A stretch of 5,022 nt of DNA. Origin: Opacimonas sp964559075. GTDB taxonomy: Bacteria; Pseudomonadota; Gammaproteobacteria; Enterobacterales; Alteromonadaceae. The position numbers and the translations under genes are program-made. Shown here in pieces: positions 1 through 5,022 of the stretch; position 1 is the first letter of the stretch, and every line of letters starts with the position of its first letter. The stretch lies in the NCBI GenBank assembly GCA_964559075.1, contig CAZLGJ010000165.1, positions 1-5,022 of the forward strand. The letters are read 5' to 3'. The notes under the pieces were generated by a model. The model saw only the letters and a program-made list of their open reading frames with translations, searched no databases and had not been told where the DNA came from.

Positions 1-276
1 GTCCTATTACTCGATGAACCGACCAATGACCTGGACGTGGAAACCTTGCGCGCGCTGGAAAATGCGCTGCTAGAATTCCCAGGCTGTGCCATGGTGATCT
101 CGCACGACCGCTGGTTCCTCGACCGCGTTGCCACCCACATCATGGATTATCGCGATGAAGGCAAAATTAACTTCTATGAGGGGAACTACACCGATTATGA
201 AGCCTGGCTAAAAGATAACTTTGGCCAAGACGTAGTTGAGCCACACCGCCTCAAATACAAAAAAATCGCCAAGTAG
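1..276 (+). CDS. ettA: Energy-dependent translational throttle protein EttA (ABC-F), C-terminal part
   Basis: This is the C-terminal 91 residues of an ABC-F ATPase; the reading frame is open from base 1 and the true start lies upstream of the window. The fragment begins inside the second nucleotide-binding domain at the Walker B strand (LLLDEP, residues 2-7 of the fragment), continues through the D-loop (NDLD, 9-12) and the H-switch histidine (ISHD, H35), and ends in a basic tail HRLKYKKIAK. The run from the D-loop through WFLDR and the basic tail matches remembered Escherichia coli EttA almost residue for residue, which separates it from Uup, YheS and YbiT. Family knowledge: EttA is a cytosolic protein of about 555 residues that binds the ribosomal E site and gates entry into elongation according to the ATP/ADP ratio. 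It is not an exporter and has no membrane segments. No co-transcribed partner follows; a hairpin and then a new promoter come next. Confidence in family is high. Confidence 0.95.
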   Translation, partial: VLLLDEPTNDLDVETLRALENALLEFPGCAMVISHDRWFLDRVATHIMDYRDEGKINFYEGNYTDYEAWLKDNFGQDVVEPHRLKYKKIAK

Positions 277-283
277 TCCTTGC

Positions 284-318
284 GGCTTACACGTATCTCG
301 TATTGATGCGTGTAAGCC
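284..318 (+). terminator. Hairpin downstream of ettA, possible terminator without a T-tract
   Basis: A perfect 10-bp inverted repeat, GGCTTACACG (284-293) and CGTGTAAGCC (309-318), starts eight bases after the ettA stop. In RNA the stem extends inward by a U-G, A-U, U-A and C-G pair to 14 bp, closing a 7-nt loop (298-304). The bases after it (atatctac) contain no run of T, so it is not a textbook intrinsic terminator. It may instead be a 3'-end stabilising stem or act with Rho. Its position right after the gene supports a transcript-end role; the mechanism is inferred. Confidence 0.55.
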
Positions 319-360
319 ATATCTACATAAATAATCAGATTTATTTACATCAATACTCCC

Positions 361-387
361 TAAAATTTACCAATTTACCCCCGATAC
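361..387 (+). promoter_or_regulatory. Sigma-28 (FliA) type promoter for the Aer-like receptor gene
   Basis: TAAAATTT (361-368) and CCCGATAC (380-387) are separated by exactly 11 bases. The flagellar sigma-28 consensus is TAAAGTTT-N11-GCCGATAA, so the match is 7/8 and 6/8 with the exact spacing. Transcription would start near 394, giving a leader of about 60 bases before the receptor start. Sigma-28 typically drives late flagellar and chemotaxis genes, so a match directly upstream of a methyl-accepting receptor is what the biology predicts. No convincing sigma-70 promoter was seen in the same gap. Confidence 0.72.
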
Positions 388-443
388 AAATCTACAAAAT
401 AATAATAAAAAAGAGACACTTAGAAAAAAATTTCCATCACAGC

Positions 444-448
444 AAGGA
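444..448 (+). promoter_or_regulatory. Ribosome binding site of the receptor gene
   Basis: AAGGA sits 6 bases before the ATG at 455 and 9 bases before a second in-frame ATG at 458. Both ATGs are reachable, so the protein may begin with one or two methionines. There is no better Shine-Dalgarno downstream, which argues that the long N-terminal extension before the PAS domain is translated. Confidence 0.6.
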
Positions 449-454
449 TGACTA

Positions 455-2125
455 ATGATGCACACCACAGATGTGTCCCGCGCCCCTGCGCGGAATTCAG
501 CTCGCCAAGCAAGTAGCGCCCGCGGCCCAAATAGCGCCCGCACCGCAAATAACGCCCCTACGCAACAAAATATTCCCGTGCGCGCCGATGCCAATATCTT
601 ATCCGTCACGGACAAAGACAGTCGGATTACCTTTGTCAATCCCGATTTTATTGAATACGCTGGCTATGACGTCAGCGAACTAGAGGGCGAATATCACAAC
701 ATCATTCGCCACCCCGACATGCCTAAAGCGGCGTTTGCGATGTTATGGGAAAACTTGCAATCCAATCGTTCTTGGATGGGCATTGTTAAAAACAAAACCA
801 AAAACGGCGATCACTATTGGGTCGATGCCTTTGCATCACCTCTTACCAATGAAGCGGGCCAGACCGAATACCAATCAGTGCGCGTCAAACCCGACCCTCG
901 CTGCGTGGCACGCGCTCAGTTAGCTTATGCTAAATTGTGTGCTGGTCAACCTGCCACACGGTCTTTCTCACTGCACAAGTGGGTGCATCCTTGGAGTGCG
1001 CTAGCAGCGTCTGCAACGATAAGCGCGGCTGTGCTAGCCGTATCGTTTTCACCGCTAAGCTGCGCAGCACTGATTACAGCGCATGCCCTAGTGGGACTGA
1101 CTATTTGGCGACAGGAAACATTGCTAGCAGGCCTCAAACAAACCGCCATCGCGGTTATTGACGATCCGTTGGCACAGCATATTTACACGGGAAGAAAAGG
1201 GGTTGCAGGCCAAGTGGAGCTGGCAATGCTGGCACTCAAAAAACAACAAGGTGCAGTGCTGGGACGTTTGCGTTCTTCGAGTGCATCAATCAAAAACAAA
1301 CTGCAAGCTATTGTCAGTAAAAGTAATGAGATGGCAGAGAACTGTCATCAGCAAGAGATGGAAATCACCAGTATTGCCACCGCAACAGAGCAAATGTCGC
1401 AAAGTTTTGCCGATATCGCGAGTTCCAGTGAAGGCGTTTTGCAGAATATTCATGATAATCACTCGCAAATCGCCAACGCTAATCAAAACGTCAATACCTG
1501 TTTGGATAAAATTGGCCAGCTTAAGGTGCAGCTACACAAAGCCAATGACTCATCAACACTCTTAAGCAAAGAAACCGAGCAGGTCGCGAAAGTGGTAACC
1601 ATCATCCAAGCGATTACCGAACAGACCAATTTATTGTCATTAAATGCAGCCATTGAAGCTGCTCGGGCTGGTGAGCATGGCAGAGGCTTTGCGGTGGTGG
1701 CTAACGAGGTGCGTACTTTGGCACAACAAACCCAGGCATCAACCGAACAAATTATTGAAATTATTCAAAAACTAGAGCATTGCTCTGCCCAAACGGTTAA
1801 CCAAATCTATGGTATGCAAAGTGCCATCGACTCGGCGCATACCGCAACTCAAGATAATTTGAGCAACATGCACAACATCGAAACTGCCCAAAATAACGTG
1901 GTGTCACAAATGACGCAAATTTCAGCTGCACTTGAGCAGCAACGTTGTGTTACCGAGTCTATTAACGGCAGTGTACACAAGATTTTGGTGGCATCACAAC
2001 ATAACCGAGAAGCCGCACAAGCGTCCGTGGAAGCCTCCCAAGATAGCGCCAACCAAGTGAGTCAGTTGAACGCCGTGGGCGATTATTTTTGGCAACAGCT
2101 CTATCCAAGTCGCACCACAGAATAA
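455..2125 (+). CDS. Aer-like PAS-domain methyl-accepting chemotaxis receptor (energy/redox taxis)
   Basis: The 556-residue product has a polar extension (1-41), one PAS domain (about 42-150), a hydrophobic hairpin (about 180-197 and 201-218) with almost no periplasmic loop, and a cytoplasmic coiled-coil signalling domain with the receptor tip around residues 387-420 (NAAIEAARAGE.GRGFAVVANEVR core). This is the architecture of E. coli Aer, which senses respiratory redox state through PAS-bound FAD and signals through CheW and CheA. Residues N62, R85, H86, D88, W98 and W107 line up with Aer N34, R57, H58, D60, W70 and W79 at a constant offset of 28, so the FAD pocket looks intact. The linker after the membrane hairpin (DDPLAQHIYTGR) is not an obvious canonical HAMP domain but resembles other proteobacterial Aer-type receptors. 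There is no C-terminal CheR-docking pentapeptide (the end is PSRTTE). The 28-residue longer N-terminus is made of hexapeptide repeats. It is a single-gene unit with its own predicted sigma-28 promoter. The ligand is inferred, not proven; the family call is firm. Confidence 0.93.
   Translation: MMHTTDVSRAPARNSARQASSARGPNSARTANNAPTQQNIPVRADANILSVTDKDSRITFVNPDFIEYAGYDVSELEGEYHNIIRHPDMPKAAFAMLWENLQSNRSWMGIVKNKTKNGDHYWVDAFASPLTNEAGQTEYQSVRVKPDPRCVARAQLAYAKLCAGQPATRSFSLHKWVHPWSALAASATISAAVLAVSFSPLSCAALITAHALVGLTIWRQETLLAGLKQTAIAVIDDPLAQHIYTGRKGVAGQVELAMLALKKQQGAVLGRLRSSSASIKNKLQAIVSKSNEMAENCHQQEMEITSIATATEQMSQSFADIASSSEGVLQNIHDNHSQIANANQNVNTCLDKIGQLKVQLHKANDSSTLLSKETEQVAKVVTIIQAITEQTNLLSLNAAIEAARAGEHGRGFAVVANEVRTLAQQTQASTEQIIEIIQKLEHCSAQTVNQIYGMQSAIDSAHTATQDNLSNMHNIETAQNNVVSQMTQISAALEQQRCVTESINGSVHKILVASQHNREAAQASVEASQDSANQVSQLNAVGDYFWQQLYPSRTTE
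491..562 (+). repeat. Four in-frame 18-bp tandem repeats coding a hexapeptide repeat
   Basis: Within the 5' end of the receptor gene, residues 13-36 read as RNSARQ, ASSARG, PNSART, ANNAPT, a degenerate repeat of x-[NS]-[SN]-A-[RP]-x. At the DNA level the units are 491-508, 509-526, 527-544 and 545-562. The middle two are most alike, sharing the core AGCGCCCGC at the same phase. Tandem copies of a multiple of three keep the frame, so copy number could change without breaking the gene. Confidence 0.7.
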
Positions 2126-2150
2126 TGACTGTGGTGCACCTTGATTATTT
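2112..2150 (+). terminator. Hairpin at the receptor gene end, stop codon in the loop
   Basis: GCACCACAG (2112-2120) and CTGTGGTGC (2129-2137) form a perfect 9-bp stem with an 8-base loop (2121-2128) that contains the TAA stop codon of the receptor at 2123-2125. A T-rich but interrupted stretch (TTGATTATTTATT) follows, so this is a plausible weak intrinsic terminator for the plus strand. The dehydrogenase gene converges from the other side with its stop at 2164-2166. The stem could also end that transcript, although the minus strand lacks a T-run after it. Confidence 0.6.
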
Positions 2151-2163
2151 ATTGCTTAATAGT

Positions 2164-3609
2164 TTAACCATGGACCCCGGCGTACCCGGGCTGACCATCA
2201 AAGTCGTACAGATTTTCGGTTTTTATAATCGCTAATTGCGCACTATGGATAACACGCTGCAAGGTGAGCAGATCATCAAATGTCACGCGTCGGCCATCTT
2301 GTGCAACAAAGCGACAGCGCCAATGATCAACACAGAAAGTTTCCGGAAAACCATGAGGCCACACTTTCACTCCGCGATTGGTGATCACCTGTAAGCCCAA
2401 CGAGTTATGCTCGAGACTCGCCAGTTGCTCACCAAGTAAATTAGGAGTACTTCCTTGCCATTGCAAAAATACATCAACCCCGACTAGTTTTTTGTGACTG
2501 GGCGCATGACGCTGGACTGGCGGTAAATCGAGCTTTTTGGCATGGTGATAGTTTGCTACCGATAACGTCTTTGGTTGCTCACCAAGGTGAGCAATCACCG
2601 CATCCGGAAACGCTTGCGTGCCAATGCACTTAAGGCTTTGCCCCTCTCGATAAATATCTTGGGTATGCAGCCCCTTTTCTATCGTAGATAGCCAAGCGTT
2701 ATGAATAGTCGTCGCGACATCCACTTGCCCAATGTGCACTAACATTTGAATTGCACCGTGCAATAAGCCCGACGGGTTTGCCTTATCCAATCCTGCAAGA
2801 TCTGGCGCAGAACCATGAATAGCTTCAAACATCGCACAACTGTTGCCAATATTTGCTGAGCCTGCCAGACCAACTGAGCCAGCTATCTGCGCAGCAATAT
2901 CAGAAATAATATCACCATACAGGTTAGGCATGACAATGACGTCAAACTGTTCAGGTGTATCAGCTACTCTTGCAGCGCCAATATCAACAATCATCGCATC
3001 TTGCTCAAGCTGCGGATATTCTTGTCCAATTTCTTTAAATACCTCGTGAAACAAGCCATCTGTCATTTTCATAATGTTGTCTTTGACAAAGCAAGTTACC
3101 CGCTTACGCTGGTATTGAACAGCATATTCAAAGGCATAGCGAATAATCCGCTCACAGCCAGGACGCGTGATCAACTTCAAACATTGATAAACTTCGTCGG
3201 TTTGCCGATGCTCAATGCCTGCATATAAATCCTCTTCATTTTCGCGAATAATGACCATATCCATGTGCGGATGTTTGGTTGGAATATAGGGAGCGAGTGC
3301 TAAACAGGGACGCACATTGGCGTACAGCCCTAGCGCTTTGCGCAAACTCACATTGATACTTTTATAGCCTTTGCCTTGTGGGGTCGTTATTGGCGCTTTT
3401 AGTAACACTTTAGTGCGGCGAATACTTGTCATAGCTGCTGATGTAATGCCGTTGGCATTACCGCGCAAAAATACTTGCTCACCCATATCTACCGTTTCAG
3501 GTTCAATGCGCGCGCCAGCTGCTTCTAATATTCGCAAAGTGGCTTCCATAATTGCTGGGCCTATACCGTCACCATAAGCAACTGAAATGGGAACGCGGTT
3601 ATTTGTCAT
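2164..3609 (-). CDS. Isocitrate dehydrogenase, type II (Thermus-like), predicted NAD+-dependent
   Basis: The 481-residue product belongs to the isocitrate/isopropylmalate dehydrogenase family, which oxidatively decarboxylates isocitrate to 2-oxoglutarate in the cytosolic TCA cycle. Substrate residues match isocitrate enzymes: S84-x-N86-x-x-L-R90 and R100 (E. coli S113, N115, R119, R129), then R122, with catalytic Y129 and K176 and metal-binding D209, D233 and D237. The NAD(P) loop HGSAPDLAG (265-273) has D270-L271 where E. coli has K344-Y345 that bind the 2'-phosphate of NADP+, which points to NAD+. Residues about 373-481 form the extra C-terminal domain typical of Thermus-type type II enzymes (GVDVF, TNRG, VDHWRCRF). 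This domain and S84/N86 argue against isopropylmalate, tartrate or homoisocitrate dehydrogenase. The ATG at 3609 follows AGAAGG (3617-3622) by 7 bases. The gene is divergent from a LysR regulator. Family is confident; cofactor preference is inferred. Confidence 0.9.
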   Translation of the reverse strand: MTNNRVPISVAYGDGIGPAIMEATLRILEAAGARIEPETVDMGEQVFLRGNANGITSAAMTSIRRTKVLLKAPITTPQGKGYKSINVSLRKALGLYANVRPCLALAPYIPTKHPHMDMVIIRENEEDLYAGIEHRQTDEVYQCLKLITRPGCERIIRYAFEYAVQYQRKRVTCFVKDNIMKMTDGLFHEVFKEIGQEYPQLEQDAMIVDIGAARVADTPEQFDVIVMPNLYGDIISDIAAQIAGSVGLAGSANIGNSCAMFEAIHGSAPDLAGLDKANPSGLLHGAIQMLVHIGQVDVATTIHNAWLSTIEKGLHTQDIYREGQSLKCIGTQAFPDAVIAHLGEQPKTLSVANYHHAKKLDLPPVQRHAPSHKKLVGVDVFLQWQGSTPNLLGEQLASLEHNSLGLQVITNRGVKVWPHGFPETFCVDHWRCRFVAQDGRRVTFDDLLTLQRVIHSAQLAIIKTENLYDFDGQPGYAGVHG

Positions 3610-3717
3610 ATGCTTACCTTCTAAACTTAACGTACTAAAAATTCACACACCATTGTAAAGATAATGTAAATTTATAATAATAGATTTTTTTACAATTAAA
3701 CATTTACTTTTATAGAT
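3610..3717. promoter_or_regulatory. Divergent intergenic control region with TGTAAA elements
   Basis: This 108-base AT-rich gap holds the promoters of both the dehydrogenase (-) and the LysR regulator (+). TGTAAA occurs at 3654-3659 and 3665-3670, eleven bases apart (one helical turn). The first lies in ATTGTAAA (3652-3659), which has an exact inverted copy TTTACAAT at 3689-3696. A TNA-N8-TNA element (3656-3669) fits the loose motif described for CbbR-type regulators, though such motifs are common in AT-rich DNA. A perfect TATAAT lies at 3673-3678 on the plus strand, with no good -35 at normal spacing. TTTACA (3689-3694) is 16 bases before TATAGA (3711-3716). The operator role is inferred from position and symmetry. 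Confidence 0.5.
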
Positions 3718-4638
3718 ATGAAACACCATCTTCATACCCGGCAAATTACCTTTCGCCAGCTCGAAATTTTTCGTGCAGTTGCGCAGCGCTCAAGCGTGAC
3801 ACAGGCAGCTGATGCCCTGCATCTCGCACAACCTACTGTATCCACTCAGATTGCCAAACTTAATCAAGCCATCGGTCAGCCTTTATTTGAACAAGTGGGT
3901 AAACATTTATTTTTGACGGATATGGGAAAGACTGTTTTGGCGACGAGTCAGCGTATTTTTGCTGAACTCGAACATTTGGAGGGGCAGTTAGCTTCACATG
4001 CTAACTTAGAGTCAGGACAATTGCGCTTGGCCGTGGTGACGACAGCAAAATATTTTGTGCCAAAATGGTTAGGGGCGTTTTTGACACGATACCCAAAAAT
4101 AGAACCATCCTTCCAAATTGGCAATCGCGCTGACATCTTGCAACGACTACGAGAAAACCGAGATGATATCTATATCTTTAGTCACTTACCTCAGGCACAG
4201 GATATTCACAGTCAGCCTCTTTTGAGTAATCCGCTGGTACTAGTAGCGCCAAATGATCACCCGCTACATCAGTTGTCGAACCCCTGCTGGCAAGATGTTT
4301 TACCCTACCGCATGCTAGTTCGTGAAACTGGCTCTGGCACACGCTTTGCGGTGGATACCTTTTTTCGTCAATTCGGCAAACCACATCAACCTTTACTCAC
4401 CGTGGCGAGTAACGAAGCCATCAAAGCATCTGTTGCGGCAGGGTTAGGGGTGAGTATTATCAGTAAGCATGCGCTTAACGAAGCTACGGCAGGCATCAAA
4501 GAAGTGCCTTTACCACAGCTACCCATTGCGACTATGTGGTATTGGGTATGGCCAAAGGGAAAGCCCCCCTCACCCGCTGTACAAGCATTTATGGATATGG
4601 TGCAAACAACTTTAGAAACACAAGCAGGGCATATTTAA
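3718..4638 (+). CDS. LysR-type transcriptional regulator, CbbR-like
   Basis: The 306-residue length is normal for the family. An N-terminal winged helix-turn-helix spans about residues 10-70 (FRQLEIFRAVA; recognition segment around QPTVSTQIAKL, 38-48; PLFE, 55-58), followed by a linker helix and a periplasmic-binding-protein-like effector domain (about 99-300). The effector domain has features I associate with CbbR-type regulators: TTAKYFVP (108-115), the RENRDD segment, RETGSGTR, and SNEAIKASVAAGLGV (231-245). CbbR proteins respond to Calvin-cycle or central-carbon metabolites, but no Calvin-cycle gene is visible here. Divergence from the isocitrate dehydrogenase gene suggests that gene is its target and that it represses its own transcription. 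The start has no clear Shine-Dalgarno. It is followed by a strong terminator, so it is monocistronic. The LysR family call is certain; the CbbR-like subgroup is judged by eye and the effector is unknown. Confidence 0.92.
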   Translation: MKHHLHTRQITFRQLEIFRAVAQRSSVTQAADALHLAQPTVSTQIAKLNQAIGQPLFEQVGKHLFLTDMGKTVLATSQRIFAELEHLEGQLASHANLESGQLRLAVVTTAKYFVPKWLGAFLTRYPKIEPSFQIGNRADILQRLRENRDDIYIFSHLPQAQDIHSQPLLSNPLVLVAPNDHPLHQLSNPCWQDVLPYRMLVRETGSGTRFAVDTFFRQFGKPHQPLLTVASNEAIKASVAAGLGVSIISKHALNEATAGIKEVPLPQLPIATMWYWVWPKGKPPSPAVQAFMDMVQTTLETQAGHI

Positions 4639-4645
4639 GCGCAAC

Positions 4646-4674
4646 AAAAAAGGGAGCATTTGCTCCCTTTTTTT
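4646..4674. terminator. Bidirectional intrinsic terminator between convergent genes
   Basis: Six A (4646-4651), then GGGAGC (4652-4657), a 4-base loop ATTT, GCTCCC (4662-4667) and seven T (4668-4674). On the plus strand it terminates the LysR regulator 8 bases after its stop. Read on the minus strand the same stem is followed by six T and terminates the cold-shock gene about 33 bases after its stop. This is the clearest terminator in the window. Confidence 0.93.
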
Positions 4675-4675
4675 G

Positions 4676-4691
4676 TGTAACGAGTGTTACA
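4676..4691. repeat. Small inverted repeat beside the terminator
   Basis: TGTAAC (4676-4681) and GTTACA (4686-4691) form a 6-bp stem with the tetraloop GAGT. It lies in the 3' untranslated region of the cold-shock gene, before the main terminator on the minus strand. It could help protect the mRNA 3' end, or it could be incidental. Confidence 0.4.
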
Positions 4692-4706
4692 AGCTAAACA
4701 TCGCGA

Positions 4707-4916
4707 TTAGATAACTTCGATGTTCTCAGCTTGAGGGCCTTTTTGGCCTTGGCCGATAGTGAATTGCACTTTCTGGCCTTCATTTAAAGTTCTGAAACCG
4801 TCACCTTTGATTGCACGGAAGTGTGCAAACACGTCTGGACCATTTTCTTGCTGAATAAAACCAAAACCCTTTGATTCGTTAAACCACTTTACGATACCGG
4901 TAGAAACATCCGACAT
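4707..4916 (-). CDS. CspA-family cold-shock domain protein (RNA chaperone)
   Basis: The 69-residue protein is a single cold-shock domain, an OB-fold beta barrel of standard family length. RNP1 is KGFGFI (16-21) and RNP2 is VFAHF (29-33). Surface aromatics expected to stack on single-stranded RNA or DNA are present at W11, F12, F18, F20, F30, H32 and F33. The protein has the usual start GIVKWFN and a C-terminal GPQAENIEVI strand. The family acts in the cytoplasm by melting RNA secondary structure, and members may be cold-induced or constitutive; the sequence does not settle which. The start ATG follows AGGA (4923-4926) by 6 bases. The gene is convergent with the LysR regulator and shares its terminator. 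It is not possible to assign CspA, CspC, CspD or CspE orthology from sequence alone, though the length excludes the longer CspD type. Confidence 0.95.
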   Translation of the reverse strand: MSDVSTGIVKWFNESKGFGFIQQENGPDVFAHFRAIKGDGFRTLNEGQKVQFTIGQGQKGPQAENIEVI

Positions 4917-5011
4917 AATTTTTCCTATAAATATAAACTAAAAATTGACAACAATACGTTGTCTTGGTGCATGTACAGGCAACAATTTTGAGAGCAAGTA
5001 GAATGGTTATA
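4917..5011 (-). promoter_or_regulatory. Cold-shock gene leader with hairpin and possible -10 element
   Basis: On the minus strand, GACAAC and GTTGTC (plus positions 4947-4963) form a 6-bp stem with a 5-base loop about 30 bases before the start codon. Further upstream, TATAAC (plus 5006-5011) is a 5/6 match to a -10 hexamer; its -35 would fall beyond the window. If used, the leader would be roughly 80 bases long, in line with the long structured leaders known for cold-shock mRNAs. An alternative, TTGTCA (4944-4949 on the minus strand) with TATAGG, would put the start at the ATG and cut off the Shine-Dalgarno, so it is less likely. Confidence 0.35.
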
Positions 5012-5022
5012 AACGACTATAT

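Noticed and set aside
327..344. AT-rich inverted repeat ATAAAT/ATTTAT between ettA and the sigma-28 promoter
   Set aside because: Six A/T-only pairs in an AT-rich gap are expected by chance and would make a very weak hairpin.
367..639. 90-residue open frame on the minus strand overlapping the receptor start
   Set aside because: It covers the sigma-28 promoter and the 5' end of the well-supported receptor gene, has no recognisable domain, and reflects base composition of the antisense strand.
1158..1565. 135-residue open frame in another plus-strand frame inside the receptor gene
   Set aside because: It lies wholly within the receptor coding region, and its product shows no domain or plausible start signal.
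2133..2140. Perfect 8-bp palindrome GGTGCACC
   Set aside because: It overlaps the terminator stem of the receptor gene and is explained by it; there is no second copy to suggest an operator.
2843..3577. Several 60-75 residue plus-strand open frames antisense to the dehydrogenase
   Set aside because: They are shadows of the conserved dehydrogenase frame, which accounts for catalytic residues along the whole stretch.
4178..4384. Minus-strand open frame within the LysR gene
   Set aside because: It is antisense to a conserved effector domain and has no family resemblance.
4969..4980. Imperfect palindrome GCATGTACAGGC considered as a LexA or other repressor site
   Set aside because: It does not fit CTGT-N8-ACAG, and the symmetry is broken at the third base of each half; the core TGTACA alone is too short to support a call.

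Overview
The window looks like a chromosomal segment of a gammaproteobacterium, probably aquatic or marine. The evidence is an EttA tail almost identical to the enterobacterial type, an Aer-like PAS chemoreceptor with a sigma-28 type promoter, a Thermus-type (type II) isocitrate dehydrogenase, a CbbR-like LysR regulator and a CspA-family protein. Genus cannot be fixed from the sequence alone. All coding regions look intact except the first, which is cut by the window edge. There is no sign of a mobile element, CRISPR array, tRNA or rRNA.

Layout. Positions 1-276 (+) hold the last 91 codons of ettA, an ABC-F translation factor. Positions 277-454 are a short regulatory gap with a strong hairpin after ettA, a good match to a flagellar sigma-28 (FliA) promoter, and a Shine-Dalgarno sequence. 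Positions 455-2125 (+) encode an Aer-like energy/redox taxis receptor with an unusual N-terminal hexapeptide repeat. A hairpin whose loop contains the stop codon follows it. Positions 2164-3609 (-) encode a 481-residue isocitrate dehydrogenase of the type II family whose cofactor-site residues suggest NAD+ rather than NADP+. An AT-rich divergent intergenic region (3610-3717) with repeated TGTAAA elements separates it from a CbbR-like LysR regulator at 3718-4638 (+). A near-perfect bidirectional intrinsic terminator (4646-4674) lies between that regulator and a convergent cold-shock domain gene at 4707-4916 (-), which has a structured 5' leader reaching towards the window end.

How the parts relate. 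The receptor would couple respiratory or redox state to swimming, and its promoter suggests expression with the flagellar regulon. The divergent dehydrogenase/LysR pair has the classical arrangement of a LysR-type regulator controlling its neighbour, which suggests that an alternative TCA-cycle isocitrate dehydrogenase is under dedicated metabolite-responsive control. ettA and the cold-shock gene are housekeeping-type neighbours with no evident functional link. I see no clearly new biological system. The points most worth following are the dehydrogenase/CbbR-like pair, the sigma-28 promoter and the receptor's repeat extension.
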